This document shows positions 1 to 10,039 of a stretch of DNA of 64,000 bases, piece by piece. Numbering within the stretch: the first letter of the stretch is position 1; each line of letters starts with the position of its first letter. Source of the DNA: Phytomonas francai (Eukaryota > Euglenozoa > Kinetoplastea > Trypanosomatida > Trypanosomatidae); contig MJCC01000005.1 of NCBI GenBank assembly GCA_001766655.1, positions 649,233 to 713,232 on the forward strand, read 5' to 3'. The translations under genes and the position numbers were made by a program. A model generated the notes under the pieces. The model saw only the letters and a list, made by a program, of their open reading frames with translations, was not told the origin of the DNA and did not search any database.

Positions 1-604
1 TTTGGGAGGGAGGGGCTTCTGAAGTAAAAATATATGCTAAGATAAAATTTTAAATGAGCTTATTCTGTTTTCCTTCCGTGTCTACCTATAGAATGTCTCT
101 TACAATGTGATCGTAAGTACTCTTTGGCTACACAGGTATTACCCTTCTCGTAAGGCTTCGGTCTAAGGCTACATTTCGGAATCCACGTGTGCCATTTTTC
201 GTTTCGCCTTATGTACTTGTTTTCATAGTTTACGATTCGTTTTGCGATTCTACTGGCTATACATATAACGTTGGAAGACTCTTTGGGTCTTGTGGATAAA
301 CTATTTTTAGAAAAGTATGTGGATTTTTTTGAATATTTTTCAGTATAGGATGATAAAATGCACTTCAACTGAAATGTGTGTATTAAACCGTTGAAAAACA
401 TTATTAGTTTCTTTATAAAATTATGGTGAAATAAAATTTAGAAGAAAACCAGACGTTTAATTTTTTTTAAATAATACCTCATCCCACAACTATTTTCCAA
501 CTATCACTTTTTCCTATTATTCCTTTATCCAGGCTTACAGGTTTATTTGTACGAGTATCTTGATTTAAGGGAAGGATACTAATAGTTCATAAAGCACCTG
601 AAAG
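1..604. other. AT-rich spacer before first gene
   Basis: No gene is supported. A 113-codon minus-strand frame (60-401) is very basic, has no recognisable domain and opposes the surrounding transcription direction. Pyrimidine-rich runs near 505-545 could serve trans-splicing of the gene starting at 605. Confidence 0.5.
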
Positions 605-1030
605 ATGGGCTCATCAAAGTCAAAACCGGAAACAGACAATCCGCTATTACGGTCTAGCCAATTTTATTACATGCAGAAAACCCCCCTCTTTAACGGCTTG
701 CTTTATCGTGTTTTTGACGCAGCAGAGGGCGCATGGCTGTTCATAAGCAATACCCACGATTATGAATTTCGTATCAAATATTTATTTGGTCCTAATAGTC
801 TTATCAACCCACTAGACGATACCATTTTGGAGGCGATGGATGATGGTTTCCAATGTGAACTTTGCGTTCTTCCATTTGAGGCAAAACTTTTTATTCAGGG
901 AGTTATTGACGGATTTGAAAGCAAAATCGAGGCGTTGCCTTTGTCAAAGGAGTACTTCGCAATGCATCCCGAAGTAGACGAACTGAAGTATAACGCTCGA
1001 TTAGAGATGCAGCATAAAAATGTCTTTTGA
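605..1030 (+). CDS. Small calpain-related protein (SKCRP), acylated type
   Basis: A 141-residue member of the small kinetoplastid calpain-related proteins, which carry the N-terminal kinetoplastid calpain domain but no protease core. The conserved block 'FNGLLYRVFD...W' is at about residues 30-45, followed by a beta-rich segment ending in 'LFIQGVIDGFESK'. The start MGSSKS fits an N-myristoylation signal (Gly2, Ser6) but lacks the nearby Cys seen in the copies at 15130 and 16466, so dual acylation is less likely. The family is known for membrane or cortical location; a non-catalytic structural role is inferred. The 'YNDT' core found in paralogues reads 'SNTHD' here, so this copy is diverged. 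It has an extra C-terminal tail of about 25 residues and ends in TGA followed by AT-rich sequence, consistent with a real stop. Family membership is quite sure, function is not. Confidence 0.85.
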   Translation: MGSSKSKPETDNPLLRSSQFYYMQKTPLFNGLLYRVFDAAEGAWLFISNTHDYEFRIKYLFGPNSLINPLDDTILEAMDDGFQCELCVLPFEAKLFIQGVIDGFESKIEALPLSKEYFAMHPEVDELKYNARLEMQHKNVF

Positions 1031-1895
1031 CTTATTTATTTTTTTGTTCTTAACCCTTCTACGATTTTAAAAGTAGAATATGAATGTAAAACTAGTGTCG
1101 AAAAGTGACCTATATATGCGTATATAGTATTTTTGCTAGCATAGTTTGAAGGATCTTTCTTCAGAAAACTGAAACTGAACTAAAATAGTTATTTTAATAT
1201 TTGCGTGGTAATGTATTTTCTAGAAAATGGGAAAACTTATTTATTTCACTGAAGATCGGTTGGCTATTCACTATTAAGCTTTTTCTACTTTATTGTTGTT
1301 GACCTTTTTAAATTTGTCATATAATTATATGCGATTAGTTACGGATCCTTGCCTCAGTCAGGCCTATGCATCCCTTTCATCGTATTTTTTCCCTTTAGTG
1401 TTGCTCTCTATTCGTTCTCTGAAATTTAAGTTATCTTCACCCTTCTTTTTCTTTCATCTTCTTTAAAAGAATTGTGTCTAAGAAGAATGTTGCGAATGTC
1501 TCTTTTTAATTTTGGAATAACAAACACCCTGCCGCGTTGTTAAATCGGTTATCATTGTAAAAGAAAATTGGATATCGCATTTTTTTCTTAGTGTATTCAT
1601 TTGACTAAATTGACTACTAATATTATGTGTTTGTTCTGAGGTACCACTTCACTAATTTTAGCAACTATGCTTTGCAAAAGAAGGGCAGTATAATTTATTT
1701 CGCATGCGTATAATTTTTGCCTTTTTACCCTCACTAGTCTATTTAAAAATATAGGGTTTTGCATCGCTTTGATATATTTTTGGTTTCATTTTTTTCTAAA
1801 ACAGGATTTTCTGTACCTCGTGTTTTGACAATATAGTAACAATCATTGTAATAGGAGCAGCTCATATAAGAACAAAAATAGCGGATTAGCTTAAA
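1031..1895. other. Intergenic spacer
   Basis: AT-rich spacer between two SKCRP genes. T-rich tracts near 1390-1460 and 1785-1800 are candidate polypyrimidine tracts for splicing of the gene at 1896. No SKCRP remnant or other coding segment was found here. Confidence 0.5.
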
Positions 1896-2303
1896 ATGGG
1901 ATCGTTTATTTCTTTAGGGGATCAAACTTCTAAATATAAGTTTAAGAATGGTAGGCCAACTACATACGGAAGCAAAATATATCCCATGTTTAATGGTTTA
2001 CTTTATCGTATTACCGACAAATGTTTAAGGCGGTGGGCATTCTATAATGATACCAGGGATCTGATTATCCATGTTGGCATTCTTTTCGATTACGACTCTC
2101 GAATTGTGCCACTTGCCGATACCACAGCGGTTCGTATAGATGATCCACAGGAAGGTCATGAGGATGATTTTGGTAAATACCTGTGCGAAGTCGATGTTTA
2201 TCCTGGAGACACGGTGCTTTTCATATCAGGAGAACCGACAGGCTGGTCTGTGGATACCCTGGAGGCACGTGACTCCATTGGTAATAATCAGTATCGCTTG
2301 TAA
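1896..2303 (+). CDS. Small calpain-related protein (SKCRP)
   Basis: A 135-residue SKCRP paralogue. It begins MGSFIS, a plausible N-myristoylation site (Gly2, Ser6) without a neighbouring Cys. The signature 'MFNGLLYRITD...RRWAFYNDTRD' lies at about residues 30-58, and the domain ends with 'TVLFISGEPTGW' near residues 107-118. Compared with the 15130/16466 pair it has an acidic insertion (EGHEDDFG) before the last strands. No protease catalytic residues are present, as expected for the family. It lies downstream of the 605 copy on the same strand and belongs to a dispersed family cluster over the first 17 kb. It ends TAA with a second in-frame TAA two codons later. A membrane-associated structural role is inferred from the family. 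Confidence 0.85.
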   Translation: MGSFISLGDQTSKYKFKNGRPTTYGSKIYPMFNGLLYRITDKCLRRWAFYNDTRDLIIHVGILFDYDSRIVPLADTTAVRIDDPQEGHEDDFGKYLCEVDVYPGDTVLFISGEPTGWSVDTLEARDSIGNNQYRL

Positions 2304-3370
2304 GAGTAAATATTAAAAGTGTGATGATAGTCTGTGCTTGGTTTGAGTTTAAATTTATAATATTTTTCGTTGTGTAAGGGTTCCTCATTTCTCAGTCTTA
2401 TCCCTTCATTGAGTAGGGAATAAGAAAGTAACCCGATTAGAAGGGAAGAGTAATTTAATCTCAGCTTCCCCGTGCACACACGCGCAAAAAAAGAAACTTG
2501 AATCCTATCTGCTATACGTATGTATCTATGTTTATTTTATGATAAAATGCTGCATTGGTAAACTGAAAAACTGCGAAGCCTCTTGCTTTTGGTATAGGTA
2601 AGCAATTTATATCTAGCTGCTAGCCTGTTTTCTTCTATATTCAGCCTATGCATCTATGGATAGAAATATAAGCCCAATAATACACTTTAACGCATTACTC
2701 TTTGTCGAGCTAATATTGTATATAATATATATATAAACTAATAATAATATCTGTTTTCCCTTGATTGCGTCCTCAAAAAAGTATTAAATGCGCAGGAGAA
2801 ATAGCCATGTGTGTTTGTGGGGNGGGGGGGGGGGGGGGAGTGACAAATGATAGCGGTTTATGAAACGCATATATTTAGATAGTACAAACATATAAAACAT
2901 CTGTATGTGTATGTAATTTTATACGCGTAACATTTCATACGTAACAGTGTATTCTTTTAATTTTTTTTCCCTCTCTTCTGGATGCGCATGATAGTGGATT
3001 CATATTTTCATGTATGTGATTTCCATAGTCTATTTTAATTTAATTATTCATTTTATTTTCCTTTGCCGTTAGATTTCTGATATATGTCTTTTTTTTTTTT
3101 TGGAACGAATAAAAATAAGCGTTGTATAAATATTACCCTTATGCCTTCTGCTGGTATGCGTATAATCATCGTTAAAGACTGGAAAAACAGTTGTTGCTCT
3201 GAAATAATAACTTTTTAAAAATGCTTGGGACTAAAAACCTGAAAATTCGAACAATAAATGTGCACTTTTAACATTCTGGAGACCAACACCTTCTCCTGTT
3301 CTCATCCTATATTTTTTAGTGCTTTATTTTCTTCACGCTGGTAGGCATCAATTGGCAAGATTAGGAGGAA
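2304..3370. other. Intergenic spacer with poly-G run
   Basis: No coding region is supported. It holds a poly-G run at about 2819-2838 with one undetermined base (N at 2823), a short TA-rich microsatellite near 2715-2735, and T-rich tracts (2960-2970, 3090-3102, 3310-3330) upstream of the raptor gene that could direct trans-splicing. Confidence 0.5.
2819..2838 (+). repeat. Poly-G homopolymer with ambiguous base
   Basis: About 20 bases of G interrupted by an N at 2823. The true length is uncertain; this is a typical sequencing or assembly problem site. Confidence 0.8.
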
Positions 3371-6300
3371 ATGAATACCGTCAAACCGCTGCCCTCATCT
3401 CTGCCCTTGAATTCAACCACAGAGGATATATCGGAATTGACTAACGAAGACTTGTTGAAGTTGCTACATGGTGATGGTGGAAAAAGTTCCAGAGAAGCTC
3501 AAACCACTACCGAGCTTAGAACCTTAGCTTACGATAGTTCAATCCCGAGTCCAAAAGGCCTGCCTGCATTACTGTCACTGCACAATGCTGATCATTTTGC
3601 TAATGAAAACTCGTCTTTGCCCCCTTCTCAGTTGTGCGGCGTTGTGAACGAGTTATCTGCCAATCGCGAGACAAGTGTGAATACAAACAACGCATCCGAT
3701 GCGCGCGCTGGGTTCGGCGAAATGTTCACTTTGGGTGACGCAGCAGTGCTTCGAAATGAACGACGGCGCGGAGGCTATTCAGTTCAAGAAGCTTGGTTGC
3801 ATCAAGGTCTACACTATCAACGTTGGGATGAGGATCTATTGCGCCGTGGTTCCTCATACCGCACCAACTCTATTGCCTCCCGAATGATGCTTGGAATGTC
3901 TCACACTAAGAGCCTATGCATTTCCCTCAACATGGATACTAACTTGCTAGATACAGCTGACGCCGCAGCGGCCTCACCAGGTGAGGATCCCGTTCCTAGT
4001 CATTGTGAAAGGGCACCAGCAGAGGCAGGGGTGTGGACATCGAATGATATGGATAGTGTAGCCAGCCGCATAGTTCCATTATTTATGTGGCAGTCCCCAC
4101 AATCTATGCCAAGTGACGTAGAGTCAATACTACCTCAGCTTAGTGAACAGCTTAAACAACAGTATCATACGCTTGCATCGAGGCCATTGACCACTATTAG
4201 CTGTCTCAATCAGCGAGCAGTTGACCTCGGCCAAGCCCTTGACAAGGCACGCAAAGAGGCTGGAACTTCCAAAGTCATTTTTCACTACTATGCTCGTGGC
4301 GTACCGAAGCCGCGGAATGGAACTATCTTTCTCATGAATTTTTTATCCAGCGTAAGTTCGTGCCCGCCCCTTAGCAATATATCTTTGGATACACTAAGAC
4401 TAAGGGCCGGGTTTCCCCTTGTATTTATCGCGGATTGTGCCAATGCGGGGGCAATCCTTGAGGACTTCATTTTGAAGCGTGAGGAGCAAGAGCAGCAACA
4501 CCAATTCTTGTCGCGAGAACACCAACTTGTTTTATCTGGCAGTCGTCCAGTGAGTTCGGCAGACTTGGATACCATGGTTGATGGTGGTAAGGGTGTTTCT
4601 ATGAGCACTATGAATTATGCAGTACCAAAATTAGGTGGTGCGGGCCTCCCCAAGGTACCCACGGCATCATCTCTTTCCACTGCAACCACTATATTCGACG
4701 ATTTTTTCTTCATCGGTGCGTCGGGAAATGGCGGCAGCCAAGGCGCTCTGTCACAACACGACTGTCTACCATCTGACATTCTGACTAGTTGTCTTACTAC
4801 ACCTTTACGTCTTGCCATGACATGGTTTATGGTGAAGCGTCATGATTTGATAGATGTGCACCCCATTCTGCTCCAGGTTCTGCCTGGTTCACTTCAAGAC
4901 AAGAAAACTCCATTGGGACGGCTGCAGTGGTACTTCCAGTGCATTACAGAATGCATTGCATGGTCTAGCTTCCCGCTGTCTACCTTTTCTCGTCTCTTTC
5001 GCGAGGACATTTATGTTGCCCCTCTCTTTCGGGGCTATTTACTTGCAGAGCACGTGATTGTAGGTGGGTTGGGTGGAGCTATGAGTGTCTATCCACCCCT
5101 GACTCCTACATACAACCACCCGATCTGGGACTCCTGGGAAAATTTGCTAGAAAGAGCATTTGTAGCGGTCCTTAAACTTGTACGTCCGACACCTCCAACA
5201 TGTCTAACGACACTTGAATTTCGCGAGTGGCTTGATGTACGCGCAACAAAGTGGAAATACACACAGTGCGGTGTATCTACGGAGCTGCATGGAACCACAT
5301 TGCTTAGGTTGCCAATGCTGGATGAAACTCAACCTTTGGTTATCCCAGACTTCTTGCTGGAAGAGTTTCAAAGTATTGACGCGATAATAGAGCAAGTGAC
5401 AGCGCAGTCGTTTTCCATGCCGATTACAAGTAAGAAACGACTGACTTCACATCCCTCAGAGATGAATAATTTTACGAAAAAATGGAATTCACAAGCCCTT
5501 CAAATGGGCCTTACTCCAGGCACGGGTTCTACTAATGCGACTTCAGCTTATAATCCCGTTGGGAGCAGCCCCCCAAAGTGGAAACGTTATCAGTATGAAA
5601 ATCAATCTTTACGCTATTTAAAACGAAAACCCTGGCAAGGAGCGTTTAAAGACAACGCGGAGTCAGTTGATTACACTAACTATAGGAATCGATATGAACC
5701 ACGAGCGTCGATGCCGCTGTTGTCACCCTTTTCACATCATTTGTACATTAAAACAACTGAGCAACCGGACGACAGTAAGAATACTGTCTCAATGAATTCT
5801 TACTCGATTGCTACTACGTCTAAACCTTTTCCAGTTGCTGCAGGGTCTATTTCTGGGACACCTGCGGCTGAGTATGTGGGCAATATGTTGACTTCGTCTT
5901 CGCCTACTAACACGCTAGCTAGTGGTGTACCAATACCCTTTCCCTTTATCAAGCGAATGCCTATCATTCTCCAGGGCCTCCTTGTTATGGCCTACCGTGA
6001 AAGGGCCACAGCTCTAGTTTGCCGCTTAGTGGATGTAGGTGCCCCGGCTGTACTCCAGTGTGCGGAGGCCAATCTTTACCGTGTTGTTCTCGATCACTAT
6101 TGGAAACGCCCAGACTTACGTTTCTTGATGCCTACAACACTGTTTATTTACAGCAAGAGCTACTACGTCGATCCAGCGCTTGTAGGCCCGCCTGAGCAAT
6201 GCAACAGTGTAATCAAGACATGCGTAGAGGTCCTCCAGAGTCCAATAAAAGTGCATGGTACCCCCACGACGGGATCATGTACGGTGGAAGAGTGCCCATC

Positions 6301-9300
6301 AACAACAGGCTTGGAATCGGGTGCTTGGCAGTGGAAACTTCTAGGCTTTTACAGCTCTCCGAGGGGGCAGCGGCTGCTAGCTTGTTCTATCTTGGCTATG
6401 CTGGCGACTCACAGTGACGACGCCCGCGACGCTTGCCACCGATTTGGAGCCTTTCAGCTAGTATGCCAACTTTTAGAAGAGGCTTGCCTATACGACGATG
6501 CGCATGATCTCCTAACATCAGCTCTTCAGCAGCAACATCAGGACCAGCAACTTAATCAAACTACACCTTCCCCGTCATCAAAGCATGATTCTTCTTCGCC
6601 TCAAATGAGGGTCCGATACGATCCTGCATGCGATAGCTTTGATAGCTGCCAAAGAAGGCAACTTCCTATGACACTAAACAATGTCGACTCGCGAACTAAC
6701 ACAACGTTGTATCATATGGCATTCATGGCACTTTTTGTGACATTGCTGAATAATTGGTCTCCACCTTTAGATGAAAAGAGCAACGGGCGAACTATCGACG
6801 ATGATGCAAAAACGACACAGTATTCTTTCGAAAACAGCGAGGAAAAACGAGGGCGTCTAAAACCGACCAACGCATGTAACCTTAAGGAAGGCTTGCAGGT
6901 TGCACTTGGTGCCTTGGAAAAAACTCTTCACAGCTCCGTTTCAGTGCTGCGTGGCATCGCATTGCGGGCGTTGTCTATGGTAGTCATATCACCCGCCGCA
7001 GATGTTGCCATGAAGCGACGCTTCGCAGCCTTACTCCTTTCTCAGCTTGACGGTGCAAGTAGCCTTCGTTTTGAAGGAAACACTGATCTACGGCTAGAGG
7101 TTGTAGGCGTTGCGCTTGTGGTATATAAGTTTCTTTTGGGAGAGGCCAGCAAAGAAATCTCCCAAGATGAGATTAGATACTACATCACTCAATGGTTGTA
7201 TAAATACGACGCCGCACAGCTCATGCGGCAGAAAGGAACTGAAAAAGGCAATGCCACCGAGAATATCGATTTTCAGGATTTACTACCGCGCCCTCCGTCC
7301 AAACATGTCACTATGGTAGGGCTACACCTTCACGAATACCCTTCTTTATCCTCAAGGCAGCCTACATCGAGCTCTATGTCTAAGCCCCGCCTCTCTTTCA
7401 GTGGAGTTCCTCGCGAACGACAGAATCCACGGCATGTCCATAATCCTCATACTTACAATAGCCACGACTTTGGTGTTGCCATTGCGCCACCAGCCAGCTC
7501 CATTGAAGAATCCTTGCGCATCCCTGACTCTCTTTTCATGAAGTTTGGGTCTTCTGTTCTGGAGACACAGGTACTCTTTCCTCTTAGCAATCTTGTGCGG
7601 TTTGTAGTAGAGCTTACGCAAGATCCCTGTCCCTACGTTGCTTCTCATGCATGCAAGGTTGTCCTAGAGGAGATGGCGTTTCTTTTAGAGGATGCTGCCC
7701 CCTCGTTTGGCAATATCGATACTGTCGTCGAGTCGACCATTTTTTCTCATTCTGTGGATACGTGCGAAGGTCCTGGCGACACTTGTCGTGGCCAGAGTAG
7801 CTGGAGTCGAAGTCTTGCTCAAAAGAAGAGAAGTAATTTGACCCATTTATATTTCCAGCAAAATTCCTACAACAACAGCGCCGTAGCTAGCATGAAATAC
7901 CTGGAGAACGATATGGATGACACCATCCCCACTGATAAACCACGAAGGCATCACACCGCGAAGCTTTTTTATAAGTTAATGGAAAGTGTTAAAAAAATGC
8001 GCAACCAGACTCGCTACGCTAGCGGTGTTGGAGGCGGTAAAACAGACAATGACGAAAATGTAACCCAGTACAGTGATAATTCTAACGATGCAGACGACAA
8101 GGTCAGGCCCCAGACTTCTTTGTTGAGTTACGCAGCTTCTCGAGACCGTTTTCAGGGCGGCGGCGGCGAAGCCAATACGAGTAACAACGGTGCGATATAT
8201 GCTGCTATCCTCCCAGAAAATATCACCTTACGGGCACTCTCTGCACAGGACAGTACCACTGTGTCGACGTTCGTACACACCTCACTTAGCTACCTTGGCG
8301 ATTTGCTGTTGATAAAACCAGACGATTATGACCCACGCAATCCATTCAACCAACAGAAAGAATTAGATCTGCACGCGTACCTGCTAGTGTTAGCCAGGAG
8401 TATAAGCGATGATTTGTTGCAAGCTGCGAGTGGGCACCTAAACTCCACACCAGAGGAGCACAATGGTGGGGTACGAGCAAATGGGGAAAAAATATCAACG
8501 AACATAGGGCTATGCGGTACCGCTGCTTGCTTAGGTCAAACCAAAAATTCCAATACTAAGGGGGAGAAGGAGACGACATCTGAGAGCTCGGTTCAGTTGA
8601 GGATACTTGGTGTGGATACAGCATCAAAGTCAAGCACAGAGATAGGTTGCATACAACATTTTCTTTTCCACCAGACAAACCAACATTTCATTGCCTCAAC
8701 CGACTGCGGCGTGATCCAGTGCTGGGATTATTCAGCAGCGTTAGAGGCAGCTACCAGCGGAGATTTCGAAACATCAAATCAGCCAGTTGTGGATTCTTTA
8801 AAGATGACAGCATGCTTCAAGACGGATGCAATTTTTGCACGTCCCCGCTCTGTCGTGCCACGGGCCGCGCAGTTACAACATAACTTCAACAGTGCTCCAT
8901 GGAGCTCCTCCATCGACTCAGAAGAGTTAAGAGTAGGGGATGAGGCTGCTGTAAACAATTTTGGATTGACCTTCAGCAACGGATCCTCAGTACCGCATGC
9001 AAAATTATGCGGTGATCCTATCGATGGGATTCATTTTGTGGATGCTGCATATCAGCCGTTGTTGTGTGTAGTACATCGCGCCGGTGTTGTGGAGCTTTTT
9101 TCAAACTACAGACACAATGGGACCGTGCGGCGTGTATCTACCTTTTGTGTCTCGTCTCCTCTTCCTACATTTGATTTCACTAACTCATCTTTTGCCACCT
9201 CGGCTGCTCCCTCTACTGCCTCTCCATATCATGGTTGCTTGTCTAGTTATCAAGACCAATCCAAGTTGCTGTACTTATGTAATTCAGGGGATGAGGACCC

Positions 9301-10039
9301 AGGCGTGATATCATGGGATCTGTGCTGCGAGCAAGTGACTCTGAGCGGATACGGGCGCGGTGATTATCTATGGGGACCACCTTCTATCCTTGCCTCACAT
9401 CCGTATGACGCTTCGTTGTTTGCAGTAGGAGCTGCAGCATCCATATTTTTGTATGATCGACGCCGATCTGGGCCTAAAGCTGCTGAAAGGTTTGATTTTT
9501 CTGTTTCAACAATAGGGTCCAAAACGAATAACTCTTGGAGATGCTCACATGCTCACTTTTCCTGTCGCTTCGCCAATCTCCTAGTATCTGGGTTTCAGCC
9601 ACAACAAGGACAGGGTATTCCAGGGAAGGCGACTCCTTCTTTTTTGTCCGATCCGCATTCCAATTGCGCAACATTAGTGCTCTGGGATGATCGCTACAGC
9701 AAATGTCCCCTTAACGTCCACTTTCATAACCCCCACACGATACGCACAGGTGTCTCCGACATCGACGAAAGCTGCCACGAGTTTCCCGATCCCAATATGA
9801 CCCTTGCCCCAAGTATTACAGATGTGCAGCCGTTCAGCAGACGTCTACGCTCTCTTATTGTGGATAAAGATGGTGTGACGCTCGCCGAATGGGGTTTACT
9901 TGTGAACCCTACAAGGTCGCAGCGATTTAATCGATTAAACCACGCATTGACTGCAGCTAGAATTCACCCGTCTCTTCCGCTCATTGCAATGGGGTGTGGA
10001 AGTCAAGTGGTATTTCTTGGTGATGATAGAAAGGCTTAG
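3371..10039 (+). CDS. RAPTOR: Raptor, TOR complex 1 scaffold
   Basis: A 2222-residue raptor, the substrate-recruiting scaffold of TOR complex 1, which controls growth and translation. The raptor N-terminal caspase-like (RNC) domain spans about residues 230-520: 'IVPLFMWQSP' near 234, 'FHYYARGVP' at 304-312, 'DCANAG' at 355-360, and the hallmark 'LPSDILTSCLTTPLRLAMTWF'. A helical HEAT-like region follows, and WD40-type repeats fill the C-terminus from about 1760 ('GVIQCWDYS', 'SLFAVGAAASIFLYDRRRSG'). The protein is far longer than animal raptor (about 1335), mainly through low-complexity inserts between domains. In place of the usual Gly-His-Gly the RNC domain has Ala-Arg-Gly (Arg309), while Cys356 remains, so the Cys-His pair is broken. 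The ATG at 3371 is the first in frame. It ends in tandem TAG TAG. Identification is secure; lack of proteolytic activity is inferred. Confidence 0.93.
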   Translation: MNTVKPLPSSLPLNSTTEDISELTNEDLLKLLHGDGGKSSREAQTTTELRTLAYDSSIPSPKGLPALLSLHNADHFANENSSLPPSQLCGVVNELSANRETSVNTNNASDARAGFGEMFTLGDAAVLRNERRRGGYSVQEAWLHQGLHYQRWDEDLLRRGSSYRTNSIASRMMLGMSHTKSLCISLNMDTNLLDTADAAAASPGEDPVPSHCERAPAEAGVWTSNDMDSVASRIVPLFMWQSPQSMPSDVESILPQLSEQLKQQYHTLASRPLTTISCLNQRAVDLGQALDKARKEAGTSKVIFHYYARGVPKPRNGTIFLMNFLSSVSSCPPLSNISLDTLRLRAGFPLVFIADCANAGAILEDFILKREEQEQQHQFLSREHQLVLSGSRPVSSADLDTMVDGGKGVSMSTMNYAVPKLGGAGLPKVPTASSLSTATTIFDDFFFIGASGNGGSQGALSQHDCLPSDILTSCLTTPLRLAMTWFMVKRHDLIDVHPILLQVLPGSLQDKKTPLGRLQWYFQCITECIAWSSFPLSTFSRLFREDIYVAPLFRGYLLAEHVIVGGLGGAMSVYPPLTPTYNHPIWDSWENLLERAFVAVLKLVRPTPPTCLTTLEFREWLDVRATKWKYTQCGVSTELHGTTLLRLPMLDETQPLVIPDFLLEEFQSIDAIIEQVTAQSFSMPITSKKRLTSHPSEMNNFTKKWNSQALQMGLTPGTGSTNATSAYNPVGSSPPKWKRYQYENQSLRYLKRKPWQGAFKDNAESVDYTNYRNRYEPRASMPLLSPFSHHLYIKTTEQPDDSKNTVSMNSYSIATTSKPFPVAAGSISGTPAAEYVGNMLTSSSPTNTLASGVPIPFPFIKRMPIILQGLLVMAYRERATALVCRLVDVGAPAVLQCAEANLYRVVLDHYWKRPDLRFLMPTTLFIYSKSYYVDPALVGPPEQCNSVIKTCVEVLQSPIKVHGTPTTGSCTVEECPSTTGLESGAWQWKLLGFYSSPRGQRLLACSILAMLATHSDDARDACHRFGAFQLVCQLLEEACLYDDAHDLLTSALQQQHQDQQLNQTTPSPSSKHDSSSPQMRVRYDPACDSFDSCQRRQLPMTLNNVDSRTNTTLYHMAFMALFVTLLNNWSPPLDEKSNGRTIDDDAKTTQYSFENSEEKRGRLKPTNACNLKEGLQVALGALEKTLHSSVSVLRGIALRALSMVVISPAADVAMKRRFAALLLSQLDGASSLRFEGNTDLRLEVVGVALVVYKFLLGEASKEISQDEIRYYITQWLYKYDAAQLMRQKGTEKGNATENIDFQDLLPRPPSKHVTMVGLHLHEYPSLSSRQPTSSSMSKPRLSFSGVPRERQNPRHVHNPHTYNSHDFGVAIAPPASSIEESLRIPDSLFMKFGSSVLETQVLFPLSNLVRFVVELTQDPCPYVASHACKVVLEEMAFLLEDAAPSFGNIDTVVESTIFSHSVDTCEGPGDTCRGQSSWSRSLAQKKRSNLTHLYFQQNSYNNSAVASMKYLENDMDDTIPTDKPRRHHTAKLFYKLMESVKKMRNQTRYASGVGGGKTDNDENVTQYSDNSNDADDKVRPQTSLLSYAASRDRFQGGGGEANTSNNGAIYAAILPENITLRALSAQDSTTVSTFVHTSLSYLGDLLLIKPDDYDPRNPFNQQKELDLHAYLLVLARSISDDLLQAASGHLNSTPEEHNGGVRANGEKISTNIGLCGTAACLGQTKNSNTKGEKETTSESSVQLRILGVDTASKSSTEIGCIQHFLFHQTNQHFIASTDCGVIQCWDYSAALEAATSGDFETSNQPVVDSLKMTACFKTDAIFARPRSVVPRAAQLQHNFNSAPWSSSIDSEELRVGDEAAVNNFGLTFSNGSSVPHAKLCGDPIDGIHFVDAAYQPLLCVVHRAGVVELFSNYRHNGTVRRVSTFCVSSPLPTFDFTNSSFATSAAPSTASPYHGCLSSYQDQSKLLYLCNSGDEDPGVISWDLCCEQVTLSGYGRGDYLWGPPSILASHPYDASLFAVGAAASIFLYDRRRSGPKAAERFDFSVSTIGSKTNNSWRCSHAHFSCRFANLLVSGFQPQQGQGIPGKATPSFLSDPHSNCATLVLWDDRYSKCPLNVHFHNPHTIRTGVSDIDESCHEFPDPNMTLAPSITDVQPFSRRLRSLIVDKDGVTLAEWGLLVNPTRSQRFNRLNHALTAARIHPSLPLIAMGCGSQVVFLGDDRKA

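Noticed and set aside
60..401. 113-codon minus-strand frame at the left edge
   Set aside because: Basic, low-information product against the transcription direction, with no domain; likely chance.
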